Source: Cyanoderma ruficeps (Eukaryota; Chordata; Aves; Passeriformes; Timaliidae). Taken from it: a stretch of DNA of 64,000 nucleotides. The notes beneath the pieces were generated by a model. It was not told the DNA's origin. It searched no databases and saw only the letters and a program-made list of their open reading frames with translations. The position numbers and the translations under genes are program-made. Below are positions 28,887 through 42,281 of the stretch, piece after piece (position 1 is the first letter of the stretch; each line of letters opens with the position of its first letter). The stretch spans positions 15,510,148 to 15,574,147 of the forward strand of contig VZDJ01004378.1 in the NCBI GenBank assembly GCA_008694505.1, given 5' to 3'.

Positions 28887-31800
28887 TTTTGTAAAAGTAA
28901 CTGAGTTGGGTGAGCAATTTCATATCCAAGATTTTAAGAAGCTTGGAAATGCTGACTTCCTTGTCCAAAATTCTGTTTCTTAAATTTTGTATTATTTTCC
29001 TCATTCTTGGCAAAAACTGTGTAATTAAACTGAAAATATTTTATTAAATGCCAGTCCTAATTTTAAAAGGCAGTATCTAAAAGAATTGTACATGCTGATT
29101 GCTATTAAAACATAGGACTTAATATTTTTCAAAGTATTTAGCAGTATATTGTAGTTATACTCCATATAGTTCTTTTCACATTTTTGTTGTAAATGAAGGG
29201 TGTTATACTGAAAATCACGTAGAAAAAGTGTGCAGAATTTAAAACTTAATTCTTTTATTCCTCTGACAGCATATTCCTTAGTTACATGGCACTTCTCTAC
29301 ATTACTGGAAACATGCAATTTAATGCCCACATGCAGCTGCACTTTTCATGTAGGGTTCAGGTTTGTCCATTAGGTCTGGGAAGGATGCCATAAGACCCCA
29401 TCTCCATGAATTGATTATGTCATGAAAACCTCGAACCTAAGTATTTTGTGTTTCACTTAAACAGCAACAGTCTGTAATGTCAGCGTAATAATGTCAGTGT
29501 ACAGGGTTATGTGGGAGAAAATATAAGCTGTACTGAATTAATTTTGAACATTACTAGAAATTTTCTTGATGCCCAAATAAAAAAGATACAGTCCTGGCTG
29601 ATCTGTGTTTGAAGCCTCGAAAATGGGGCAGTTTGGGTGTTTGCGTTGTACTCACAACTGGTTCATAAGACTGCCGAATGTTACGAGCAGTTTCTCCCAG
29701 ACCTGGACTTAGCAAGCATATGGAGGTGATGTTTTAAAGATTTTTTTTCAGTGATAAGACATTAGTTTTCAAGCTGACGGATTTTCCTAAAGCATATTAG
29801 ACTTCATTTGAACTAAATCTGAGTCCAATTTTTGCAGCATTTACGTTCCATTTCGCCCACATGTGCACAAAACTCCTATTAACCTTGATAGAAACTGCAA
29901 ACACATATTGAGGAAGAGAGAGAATAACCCACATTGTGTCAGCTTGACCTCAGTTTCCTGTTATATTTGCTGCTGAGCCAGATTTAAAATCCTAAAAATA
30001 TAGGGTAAGCGTATTTCCTTAGGCCTCATTATGCATCTTTCAATGTATGCTCATGTTGCTGGTGTCTACCTTAACATGGGCGCGCGCTCAGTCTTCCGGC
30101 CATTTTGTTCCCACTCTGAAAAGGAGACCTGCAAGCTGATCAGCTAGAAACACACACAGCCCATGGGAGGTTTTGCTGTTTCTAAAGCATTGCATTAGCT
30201 GTTTTATCAAGTTGTTTTTCTGTCATAATCCAGTAGCCACATTTTGGAATAAAAAGTTAACACTATTTAACGCTTTATTCTCATCCCTTAGTTCCATAAC
30301 TGTGGGATCATTAATAGATTGAGTTCCTCTGACTGACTGCTTTATAGAGATACATATATGGAGAGATATTTATAGCTAATAAGCCCAAATTCATCTGTTA
30401 ACAGTGGAATAATATACAATCACGTATCTCACATATTTTAAGAGTAATCTAAATTCCCCAGATGCTTAAAAATTAACGTAGGCTTGCTTTGCCTTTGGTT
30501 TGGGCTTTTGTGTGTGGTGTATTTAAAGGGTTGCAAGTAAATGGCATAGCATGTATCAAATAAAGCATGGGAAGGAAATGTGTAGCCAACATTTGCTTAA
30601 ATGCCACAATGCCCTGTGACTTTGGCTTCTGAATATACATAAAACACCCCAAGTTGTCATGAGTTTTTTATAACATAACACTTTGGGCTAATACTTTTCC
30701 CATCATCCAGTACTGTGAATTGCAGTCCTGTAACCATACCACCATGCCATGTGTCCACCAAGTATGGGACAGTGTGGAGCTTGGCCACCTTCTAATTCAG
30801 TGGCAAATTCAATATGGAACGAGACTTTTTAGCCTTCTGGAACCCATTCTCAGGAAGCAAAGTGCCAAAGAGCAGTAAACTGGGCTTTCAAAAAATGTTT
30901 TAAACCTTGTGCAGTTAAATATTTGCAGGACAAGGACTTGAATGAAAGTATTGTTTCAATTTCTGTATTTGGAATGGTATCTCCGTCCTCCCTGTAAGGA
31001 ACAAAGTAACACAATGCAATATATAATTTATATTTTATATATAGTTGCAGATCAGAAACAAGGGAATTTTTTCTTCTCCCCTCCCCCCCCAATTAAATTA
31101 ATTAAATACTATTGAGAAGTATCTTACAACAGAGATGAGCTGTTCTTTCTTTGAACTACTATTTTCTAAGCACTTGTGAGTTTCACTTGTGCTGGTGAAG
31201 TGTTTTTACTTGTTCTTTTTCTGTTTGTATATTAGCACCCGGAGTGTGGATCTGTTCTTAGGAATTGTATTTTTAAAATATTTTCTTGACTGAAGTTAGG
31301 ACTAAACGTTTCAATGTGTGCACACCTAGTGCACCGTTGCCCATAACACATTTTGTAGACAAGATGGTAAGTGTGAGCAGGAGCAGGCGCTCCCAGTAGA
31401 TGGCACTAGGCATTTACTGTTCTGCACACCCAGGGCTACATGAGAAGCTTCCCGTCTAGGAGTCATTCACTCAGAAAGTACACCCTGAGACCTTACAAAC
31501 ATTTACAAGTATTTTAAGAAGAGTGAGAATACTAGGAAAAAAGCAAAATCTTCGTCCATATGCAAACTATCATCACACTGACTCAAAGTTTCTTCATTGT
31601 CAGTGATGACTACAGCTCTGTTGTGTCTGTTGTGTGACGCAGAAGTGTTGCTCCTTGAGCCCACTTTATTACAGCTGAATGTTCTGAATTTCTTTGGAAA
31701 TGTAGAATGCACTCAGCGCCTGCCAGGATTTAATTCACAGAAATTAAGTCTTCAAAAAAAAACCACTTCAAAATCACAACGATTGCCACCAAACTTTTAG

Positions 31801-34800
31801 TATAAAAACCACTTCATCTCCTTTATGCATACTAAGAAGCAACTGATTATGCAGATTCCATGTACATATGTTTTCTGAAGCAGACCACCAAGCTATAATG
31901 TATAAAGATAGCTTATATTGCTTTGCTGTGTCTTTTAATTATTATGGGTTCTCATTTCTTAAAAAGACCCTTTATTTCTTTAACACTTTGAATGTTGTGC
32001 TGCTTATATCACAATTTTGCATGTGATAATTTGGCTTTTCCTCTCCTGTAGATCAAAGAAAATTATGATGCTTGTAAAATCAAGTAAAAGTAATGATGAA
32101 GAAATTATAGGGGTAGACTTAAGATTGGGGGTTTTTTTCCACATAATAAAGTCCTAGGTAATATTAAATTGTTGTGTAGTGTTTAGTTACTAAAATAACT
32201 ACTAGTAGGAAACCATACTTTTCTAGCATTAAACTACAGCGCATCTGTATGAAAATGGTGTTGGGCATATGGTGTAAATCTTAATATTAAGTAAATATCT
32301 ATAGTATGGTTTCTCATTCTTTTACTAAACCTTAATGTTAATTCTAAGTTTTAATATAGTGTCTTTTCATAAAATTGAAATTAATAGTGAACAGAAAATT
32401 GCTGGGTCTCTAAATTGGATTTTTAGCAGTAATGTATTAACATAAAGAATTGCTTTTAGGAGCAGATCTTGAAAACATTTGCATACATGAATCATTTGTA
32501 TGCATTTGTTCCTCTGAACTCTCAAGCTGCTCATGTCAATGAAATATCTGAGTGCATACTATTTGCCAGATATGGCTTTAACAACTGAAAGTCTAGGAAA
32601 GACCTTAGTCTTGTGGGTTCAAAGTATGTGACTTGAGTATGACTAAGCATTTCATATTGTCTGTTTCTATGTTCAGAGGTATAATTTCTATAAAGTATGT
32701 TATACCTTCCCCTTAGTTTTCCGTAATGTGTATCACCAGAGATGTACTACGACAGATGTCTGTTCACATAGTCCAAAAGGAAATAAAAGTAAGACTGATA
32801 TTGTATAGCATAAACCATCCATACTGCTATGGTTAAATGCCTGTCAATGTTTTCATCATAAATTCATATTTTCTGGGGTTTATATGTTAAACATAAAAAT
32901 TTGCTCTGGATTTCAGTATGCCATACAATGTCTCAGATGAATGTATGTGTTCCTCAGAACTGGCTGGGGGCAAAAGTTAAAACTCATTTTTATCCAGCTA
33001 AATTTAAAAAATATGCAAATATCAATTTGGATCAAAAATAGATTTTTAAATTTAAAACACAGTCTTAGAAGTACCTAAGTACTGCCTCCCAGCAGTTATG
33101 GGGAAGACTCTTGAAAAGAGTGGAAAAGATGCACTATGTGATCACAGTAGTGAATAGCATGTGAAACCATTCATGTGTCATTATTACATAAATGTCTGTG
33201 TTTATGTTTGCCTTTTAGTCATATGATAGTAGAACACTGTATTATCATGATAGAGTATTACAGCATATTTTTGGAATGGCTTTACAATGAGTTTTAAAAA
33301 TTACATATAGCTGTCTTAATGGGAGTATATTTGATGCTGTACTGTATTTACAAATGTTTCCTTTGTACAATAGTATTCTGTCTAGAATGCCTTGCTTAAT
33401 GCATTTTAAGATGAAATTTATTAGTAGGTATCTCTTTGGGTGTAATACTCTTAAGAGTGCCTGATACTTGCCGAACTTGGGATCATAAAGAAAACTATGA
33501 GCCTTCTGTTATGTTCCCTAGAGTTTGTACTCTGTTTTTTTGCTCTTTTTAAGTCTTTGTTCTGGTGGAATTTTGTACTCTCCCTCATCTGCCCAGGAGA
33601 CAGGTGCTGCTCCTCCCTGCCTCACCTGGGTGGAAGCTCCTCAGTGATTCTTGCACTGAGAAGCACTGGGATGATGAGACATTTTTTGAGCTCCCAGATC
33701 ATGCGCAGAGACAGTACCTTAATGTGTCCCTTGATGGATCTTTTAAAATTGTTTTCATTCCCTTCCTGCCCTCATAAAGGATCCACCACAAACCATTTCC
33801 ACCCTTCTTGCAGGAATGTTTTAATTCTGGGAGTTCATAAATTTCCTATGTTGCATTCCTGAGCCTTCTGCATCTCAGACTTAGCGTATTTTCTGCTTAG
33901 TTGTATATGGAAAAGATGAATTTTCAGCAGGGTGTTTCTGAGTTTTAAAGTTTCTCATGAAAGTTACTTTTTTTAGTTATTGGAGTGTCTAACAGGAGGA
34001 CTAAGAAGTTCTTTAAGCACTGCCTTCACTTTTTTCCCTTCAATTAAGAGCAACTCCTGGCTTTGTCTTTTCTCTGAGGAGTATGTGATGAAGGTTTCAG
34101 ACAAGAATGTGATGTAATGGAGAGATGACAGCACACAGAAAGGAAGGATATTTTCTATATTGCTAGGCTGAGGGAGGACAACCAAGAAAATGTGCACTAA
34201 TTAAATGTGAGCCCTAAAGTCAGTAAGAGTGTGTTGGGAAACAATGGAGGAGATGATCACTTAGGGAATGTATGAGCTTGGAATTTGATGGAACCTTAAA
34301 TGGGTCTAGCGTGTGGACTGGGAGTCAAGCACTAGAGGCTCTAACATTACTCTAACTTAGCTGCTAGCTTAACCATAGGTTGCTACAACACAGATCATGA
34401 TGTGGGGGTAAATGAGTAGAAACGAGTTGTGTCCCAGAGAATGCTAAGAAGGGGAAATTGTTAGTTACAAGCTAAATATGTATCTCAGATTGTGTTTTCC
34501 TTCAAAAGGAGCTGTGTTGGGCAGGGGTGCATGGCTAGGGTACAAAAGTGCCCTCTGCTCTGTCTGAAGAAGAGGTTTTGTGGGATGGGAGGTGCTGGCA
34601 GCCCAGGTCTGGTGCTGGCAGCTTTGTGCAGTGTGGGTAAGAAATCCCTCATCGATGCTCTGGCCCAGTTCAGGGAGTGCCCAGGAGAGCAGAGCAGGGA
34701 AAGGCTTGACCAAATCCTCTTAAAGCCATTTTACAGAACTTGATCTCATCTTCATGACCCATAAGGCGTGGCTGAATTTTAAGGAAACATAAGGAATTCC

Positions 34801-36360
34801 AGAAAGCCCATTAGGGAATGAAAATGGTAGTTACAAACCTTTTTGACTGTTCCTCTACCTTTAGTCCTGAAGCAGATTGAGAGGGGAGGTGCTTACAGTG
34901 TTTTCTGTGGTGGTCACAGCAGAGCATGTACTGGAGCAGAGTGTCCCAGCAATTCCTGTCTTCACCCTGGGTATGTCCCTCAGTGCTTGGAGAAGTGAGA
35001 TGAAAGGCCACAGAGCAGGCGGTGCTTTTGCAAAAGCACTCCTTACCCTCCCCAGTTGGAGACAGACCCAGTTTAGCAGGGGTTTAGATCTGGGCTGTTA
35101 TAGAGAATTGGAGGAGAGGAAAGACCTTCCCCCAGCCCTCTCCTTTCCTCCACCCCCATCCCAACTACAGATTAAGGAACCTTGAGTCTTGAAATCCAGT
35201 GCTCATTTCACAGGCCACACATCATTATTGTGGAGGAAGCAGCAGGAGGATTTAGCAACAGCCTGAATGCCAAAATAAGCTATACGCCACTGCTGGAAAA
35301 TGCTGAGTTTTTAATTGTTTCTGCTGCAGGGTTAAACCTTTATTAAAGCTGTGTGAATAAACTTATTTTGATGACTTTCTGAAATATTTTAAATGCAAAA
35401 AGGTAGCATAAAGCACTCTTACTAAATTCATCTTAATCCCACTGTTAATAAAATTCCTGTCCATATGTTGGGCACCCTTTTACTGATTCTGTCAGAAATC
35501 TACTCACCAGATAAAGAGTGCTCAGTGTCTCTGTCTTTCTTGTTTTTAATTTAAACAAATGTAGTGCCTGTGAAAGGTGCTAGGATAACATCAGCAAAAC
35601 AAAAGTCTCTTTATCTGTTAGAGGAGAGAGGAAGAGAAATCCATCATTATAAATATTCCCCCCTCCACTGCTGTACCAATAGATCTTGATCTTGTCTTGC
35701 CTGGTTTGCATCCAAGAGTAAGGCAAATAGGTCAGCTGCCCTTGCACTCTGTCTTTGGCCATCTCAGCAGAAACGATAACAAATGTGGCAGTTTATAACA
35801 TAATGAGCTTTTGCTCCACTTAATTGAAGGTTCTTCTATTCACCAACCTCTGCTGAGCAGCCACATGCTGTTGTTGCAGCAATACTAGTGAAGATGACAG
35901 CTCAAAAAGCTCCAGAGGAAGCTGCCTTCATCTCCACCAGCTAGAGCAGAGTGGTGGTGGACTCCTGTCAGTCGTTACAATTTGGAAAGGTTGTGAGACC
36001 AAGATTGTGTCTAGTAGTGACATTTATTTCATTGATGTCAGATATGGAAGTAAAGTAGACATGCCTGGAGAGGACAAAAAGAGCAGCCTTTCTTTCCCCC
36101 TTTCCCACTACACAAAACACTTCAGTCTTTTGTTAAATGTTTTTTACATTCACAGGGAGGAGAGACAGCTTCAGATTTCTTTTCCAGGGAATGTCTCTTT
36201 GGCTTGCATGGCTGCCTTAGCTGTGCAACTTGGTGCAAGTAGGTTTGCAGACCTGTGGAAAAAGTAGGTTCTGCCCATATGTGTCTGCTGGGGTCCCAAT
36301 ACCACTTTCAGTGGAGAGAAAACAAGTGCATAGAGATGCATTAGCTGACGGTTTGGATTT

Positions 36361-36401
36361 TTAAAAAAAAAAATATATTTATATATATATATTTATATTT
36401 G
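36361..36401. repeat. A-run plus (TA)n AT-rich simple repeat
   Basis: An A stretch followed by tatatttatatatatatatt. Simple sequence only. Confidence 0.85.
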
Positions 36402-39400
36402 TGCTTGAGAAATTTGCTTTCTTACATGGGAGATTTCTGATGGTGGTTCAAAATATATGTGTTTTGTTAAACAAGAGCTGTGCTGATGTCCAGGTGGAAA
36501 AAACAAATGTGACAGCTCTGTTACCTGACTGTATGGGAAGTTTGCACATTTGCAGAGAAGGGACTTGCCCTTCCCTTGTGGCCATCTGACCCTCCTGGGT
36601 GTTAAGTAAACAATTTTTTTTTAAGACAGTTAGTTTTTGGGTGGTGTTCTTTTAAGATAGAACCTGGAATTTGACCCAAAATTCAAACTGCTGTCCTGGT
36701 ACCTGGCTTTTGGATTTTCAACGCACAATATAGCGGAAATGGTCTTCGCTCCATTACTCCTAATGCTTGCATGAAACTGCAAATGGTATTTCAACAGCAG
36801 GTGGGAGTTAGCTACCTACAGCAAGAAAGCAAAGGAGCCACAGATCTGTTTTTCAATGTGTAAAACATTTACAGGGTTTTTTTAATGATGAAGTTTGAAT
36901 TTTACTTAAACCTGACCTCCCAGCATTTCAGAGGGATTTCTGAAACTGAAGTTTCAGTTTCTTTTGCAACATCTATCCTAGCTACCAGCAGGCTAAGGTA
37001 GTTTGAAATGGCCCATGAGGGGATTATAAAAAGAACTATCATGTCAAATACAGGTTTTATAAAACTGTGTTTTCCAAATACAAGCCAGTAGAACTGTTAG
37101 CAATGTGACCATTCTCAAGAGTTGTTCTTTTTTAAATTAGATAACAGTTCCTGGCTTGTTTGCAGTGAGAGAACACTGCAGCATTCTCCCAATACTGAAA
37201 ACTAGAGGCGACAGAGAACAAATTAAACAGAAATAAAAATATGTGGGAGGGAGTTGTGAGTTTGCCTTTTCTTAATAAGACAGTGAGGCAGAACTGGCAG
37301 CAAGAGATATAAACTGTGTAAATGAAATCTGAAGTAATAAGAAGTGAGAGATTCCACTTTTAATAACACTAAATGTTAGCAACAGCAGTGAAAGGATATT
37401 TATTAAAAGAAATGTATGCAAATATTTTTTAACTTTGTGGAGTTCCTCTTTATATCAGTTTGAGGTAATTTGCCATCGATCTAGCAAGGTCTGACTCACT
37501 CATGAAAGGGCATGCTTTGGGAAGCAGAGAGATGTATACTTAGAGCCAGATCCTGTAATCTGATGTACATTCATAGACTCTTAAGTAGCTATGCATATTC
37601 TCAACTGTCTGCCTCACAGGTCACATTGCAGGATTGGGGCTGGGGTGGGATATGAAAAATAGAATGTACTGGAAGGCCCCTAAAAACTGCTTGGTTATAC
37701 TAAAAGAAGTAGTACTGAAAACTAGAAGCCCGATTTATTAAATGGCTCTGCTATGCTGGAACATTTGATCTTGCTGTATTTAGTTCAGGAAGTCTAAGTG
37801 GTATGTGCTCAGTGCATGACTGTAATGTCCATTAATGCTAGTGGAATATAAGCAAGGTAGAAGAGGGAAAACGTATGCTATGTCTTCCATGAAGATGAAG
37901 TATTGAGTTATTTTCAGTGATAGGAAGCAACAAAACGTAAGAGAAAATTGTTAGAATGGTTCAAAAGACTGTTTGATATTGGAAAGCTATCAGGCAAAAT
38001 GCCACCATATTTCAGGGCATGTCAGACACTAATCACCACCCTCTGGTGTGTTGGAACAGGTGAGGGGCTGAGTGGTGAGGAGTAATGGTGTGCTAACTTG
38101 TGTCTGTCTATTTGAACATATCTTGTTGCTGATTTTCTTGTGATTGCTTGTAGAGAAGGAATGTTATGAACCACAGGTTTGAAAAGGTCAGTTGGAGCTT
38201 ATATGTGAGGTGAGATGTTTAATGTCTTCATTATCAGGTCAACACCCAGAAAATGCTTTCTGTTCACTTAATTTGTACAGGAGACTTCAGAGCTGAACTC
38301 TGAAATGCCCAGTCTGCAGGTGAGCAGTAAATGGCAGCATGCACTGCCTTGCATTTCATTAAAAAGAAACATTCCTAAACACAAGAATACTGTGAAGGCT
38401 CCAAGGAAAGTTTCTGTTGATGTTTGTTTTACCATCCTCAGTTTTTTTTTTTTTTTTTTTAATAACGTATTAAAATAACGTATTAAGATTTGTGAGGCTG
38501 GTCTTTTCCTCACAAGGCCTGCCATCCTGCTCCAGGATCATAAATGCCTTTAGCCCTGCTGTAGCTGTTGCCAGAGGGCTGAAGGCAAGTGGCTGTGGGT
38601 GACTGCTGCCTGTACACTGCTCTTCAGAGGAGTGCCAGCCCCAAAGAAGGCACCATGGGGTGCTGATTAGAGAGATTTAATCTGGCCTTCGATCCTGCAG
38701 TGGAATGTAAAGGGGATTTTGTCTGCCTTTGCAGGCCATCATTCACCTCTTAACAGCTGCACCTAACTGGAGTTCAGAACATAGCTAAACTGGGCTTTTC
38801 TAAAAGTCATTGCTGAGAGCACCACCTCCAAAGAACAAGAGTGCTGATATAGATCCTATGAATCCAAGCTCTCTTATTCTCATACTGCATTTAATTTAGC
38901 CTCACCTTATCAGTAACTACACTGATATAATGCTGTTTGTAGAACTGATGACCTTTTCTCTTGTTTGCCTCCGATTGTATGTTTTGCCAGTGAACTGTGA
39001 GCCTGCCTTTATGGCTGAGCTGCTGAAGCATTTTGTTGCCTGTATGGACCCTTTCCACAGTCCAAGCCTCATGCCATCTATGGAGAACCAGACTGAGGAA
39101 CGTGGTCAGCCTGCCTGTTTATTCTCTGGTTTAATAATGAGCTCAATAACAGCTCCATTACTAGTGGCAGTTTTTCTCCTGTTGGGAATATCTTTGTGTA
39201 GCTTTTTGTTGTCCCTTCCCAAGATACAAACAGTTGGCTTGAATGTGTCAGTCATCTCGTGTCATAAAGGAACAGTTGCAAAACCAGAAGCAGACACTCT
39301 TTCACCAAAAATTGTGCACTTTTGTCCCTCTTCCATGTATTTTTTTTTCCCTAATTGAAGTAATGTGTTCCTAGAATCTCATCCAGTAGTTTCTAGGATT

Positions 39401-42172
39401 CATTGTATTTTTGTAGAAGCTTGTAGGCTATCCCCATTTCAGATAACATACCCTTATATCCTCTGCAGTCCGGGATGAGTCTTGCTTTACCTCCTTGCCT
39501 CTATGGCAGTAGGGAAATAGCATGATCCATTTATTGAGCTATCGTTTTTGCCAGCAGTTATATAGTAAGTACAATTAATTGAATAAGACCATTCTTGAAT
39601 GCTGAGGGCTGGACCAAGAGATTTCCTTTACAATTTGTCATGCAACTTTTTGTTGATCAATACTCAAATTATAAACTTGAATAATCCGTTATTGGGGGTC
39701 AGTTGCAATTTTACCCCAGTGCAGTTTGGCAAAATTCCCCTGCCGACATAAATAATTGTTTGTATTATAAAACATAAGGTTAATTATTAAAACAAGGCAT
39801 GCAAAAGATCTTTTTTTAACATGCTTCCTACTTCTGATCATTGTTGTGGATCATGTGGCATCTAGAAATTTTCTTATGCATATAGTGAATCCATAGATTG
39901 GAGAACATTAAATTTGTAAAACAGATGAAAAATTATTTAAGGAAAGTAAAAGGGGCATACTGACCGTTTTTTAAAACACTCAGTATTTTCTCTTTTTTCA
40001 AAGTGAAGTTATGCTTAGTTTGCCTTTTTTTGCAGCAGCAGCTAAGAAGCAAATAGAATTTATTTTTTCAATTATGGGTAGATATTTTAAAAAGTGAAGA
40101 GATGTTGGTTTGTAAGATTCTTTGTTGCTCTCTAGATTACTTTTTAAAACTGAAATTATAGAGAAAATACTGTCACTCGAATAGTTTCTTTCTGAGCTGC
40201 GTAATGCAAGATAACAATAGCTATTTTTATAATGCATATGCTTCCTTTCCCTGTTAGCTATACTTTGAAAGACTTATTAGTCCTGGAGTTCTGCACGTTT
40301 GGAGAATAAAAACCTCCAAAGTTTGACATCTTTAAATAAGCAACCAAATGTTATAAAGAACAAACCTCACTTACAGTTAGGAAACAATATTTACATTTAA
40401 GGTTGAAAAGCCAGGATGTAGGAAAATTTTGCTAATTTGGAAGGTGACCTTTAAGTGCACCAGAACCAAATAATTTGTAAGCTATGGCACAGGGCACATT
40501 CCTGCAAAATTTGTGTGAATACTGCTTTAGTGGTTTTTGAAAGACAAACAAAGAAACCTGGAATGAAATCTTTATCCCTCTCCCAAATAAGATTGAAGCT
40601 AACAAAGGCATACAGCAGTGCTCTTTCAAAGCTTGCCATTAAAATGAAGGCTCTGCAGCACAGCTAATGAGATGGGTCAGAGTGGAAAACAATCTGTTTT
40701 TAAGAATGTTTAGATCAAAAGTAATTTCTAATCTATGAAATAAAGTCGCTTTTCAATACTTTTCTTTCACTAGTAAAGCTTTTTATGTTTGCACTATTTA
40801 CTTCAATCAGATGTTTTCAATTTTACTTTTTTCTTCCTGAAAATACTTCCTAGGGTTAGTCGGTAGTGACCAACAGCATTATTCTTTTTCTCTCTCCCCT
40901 ATTCACCCACCCCCACACATTAAAAAATTGAGAAAAGAAGAGGGGGAGGAAGAAAGAAACATCTTTTCTTAAATGATTTGCAAGCATCTGTGCTCTAAGC
41001 TACTTTTTATGAACGCTCCTTAGTAATGACTCAAGGTAAAAAAGCAGAAAAGCATCCAATGTTAGGAAATTGCAATCCAATACCATGTAATTTAAACCTG
41101 CCATTGCCTCTCCTGTACTAAATGACATACAGATGGGTAGCTCTGTTGCCTCTACTTTGGGAACACAATTGGTCTTTTTATGAGTGTATATACATTACTA
41201 GCAAAAAGTATTTTTGTCGGGAGTGTTTATTTCTTATTGTACCATATTTTAATTACTGTCATAATTAGAGTGCTTTTTCCCCTGCCATATTTTGTCAGCT
41301 AATTTTTGCCAATGATTATCGAAGTTACCTGAATATTTTGCAATTTATGTTACTACTTTGGGAATTTTTATTCCCAGAAGTAACTTTACATTTGTTTTTT
41401 GCTTTCTCCATGTGAATTTTTGCACTAGAGAAATGTCGATTTTTACAGTAATCTCTATGTATTCCTTGGATTTTCTGTGTGAACTAAGTGAAGTGTTAAG
41501 ATTAGATTTTCAGAGGAGGTAATTTCAACGGCAACCCTCCTTTGCAACAAATTTGACAACAAGTTTATTGTTGAACCTTGTAGAGCTTTGTGCAAACAGA
41601 AATTATTTACACCTTAGGACTCCTATTCTAGTACTTCAACAGTTCAAAAAGAAAAGGGCTACTGTTATAAAGGTTGAGGATGCAACTAGAAGTTAAATCA
41701 ACCTTACTGTAATTCTGAGGATTAGAATTGTTTTTCAGGTACTTTAAAGGGTACTGAAATTGCCAGATGTTGTGGCTAAACATCATATGCCCATTACCGT
41801 AAGTTTCCAATATAGATGTCTTGTAAAGAATGTTGAGATTTTTGCAGATTTTTTTTTAATGGTCAAAAACTGTTACTTTCTTGTGAATGATTGCGTGCGC
41901 AACAGTTTAGTGTATAACACACCAAAGGGCTTTGGCTATAGCACGTTGTCACTGCTCCAGTGGAATCACCTGGCTCGCTATAAAAATTCTTTTCTATACT
42001 TATATTTGAAGAAATAATCAGCTGCAGTTCAGCTGAGCCATTCTTTGTGCATTAGGGATCAGTCTGGTCATTGACAAGTGAATGCAGAAGCTATACTGTG
42101 GCTGTCTGCCAAAGCAATTATTCAGGATTTAAGCTAAAAAGGCTCTTTCTTCCATATCCTCTCCTTTTGCAG

Positions 42173-42281
42173 GGTCATGTAGGGATAAAAAGGATTGTAA
42201 GGTGGTCTTTTCCCAGGAGGAGCTGAGGAAGCGGCTGACACCCCTGCAGTACCATGTCACTCAGGAGAAGGGGACTGAAAG
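42173..42281 (+). CDS. MSRB3: MSRB3 shared exon, start of the reductase protein
   Basis: First exon common to the ER and mitochondrial forms. After the split Gly it reads SCRDKKDCKVVFSQEELRKR and then LTPLQYHVTQEKGTE, with AG of a split Ser codon. This is the N-terminal part of the MsrB (SelR) fold that begins the methionine-R-sulfoxide reductase module. Acceptor CTTTTGCAG and donor AG|GTAAGG are both strong. The only differences I notice from remembered human MSRB3 are conservative (for example Asp for Asn in KDC, and Glu for Gln in SQEE). MsrB enzymes reduce the R epimer of methionine sulfoxide. Human MSRB3 loss causes deafness DFNB74. Confidence 0.96.

Larger units (their letters stand above)
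28718..42172 (+). other. MSRB3: MSRB3 intron between mitochondrial exon and shared exon
   Basis: 13.5 kb of AT-rich, largely repeat-free intron. Items listed separately are the TTTGG repeat, a TATA-rich tract at 36361 and an ETS/YY1-like element at 30093. The paucity of transposons at about 29-33.5 kb and 39.9-41.6 kb could reflect conserved non-coding elements, but I cannot test this. No further exons were recognised. Confidence 0.6.

Noticed and set aside
38030..38050. Reverse-strand CTCF-like sequence (caccaccctctggtgtg)
   Set aside because: Two mismatches to the core consensus; too weak without occupancy data.
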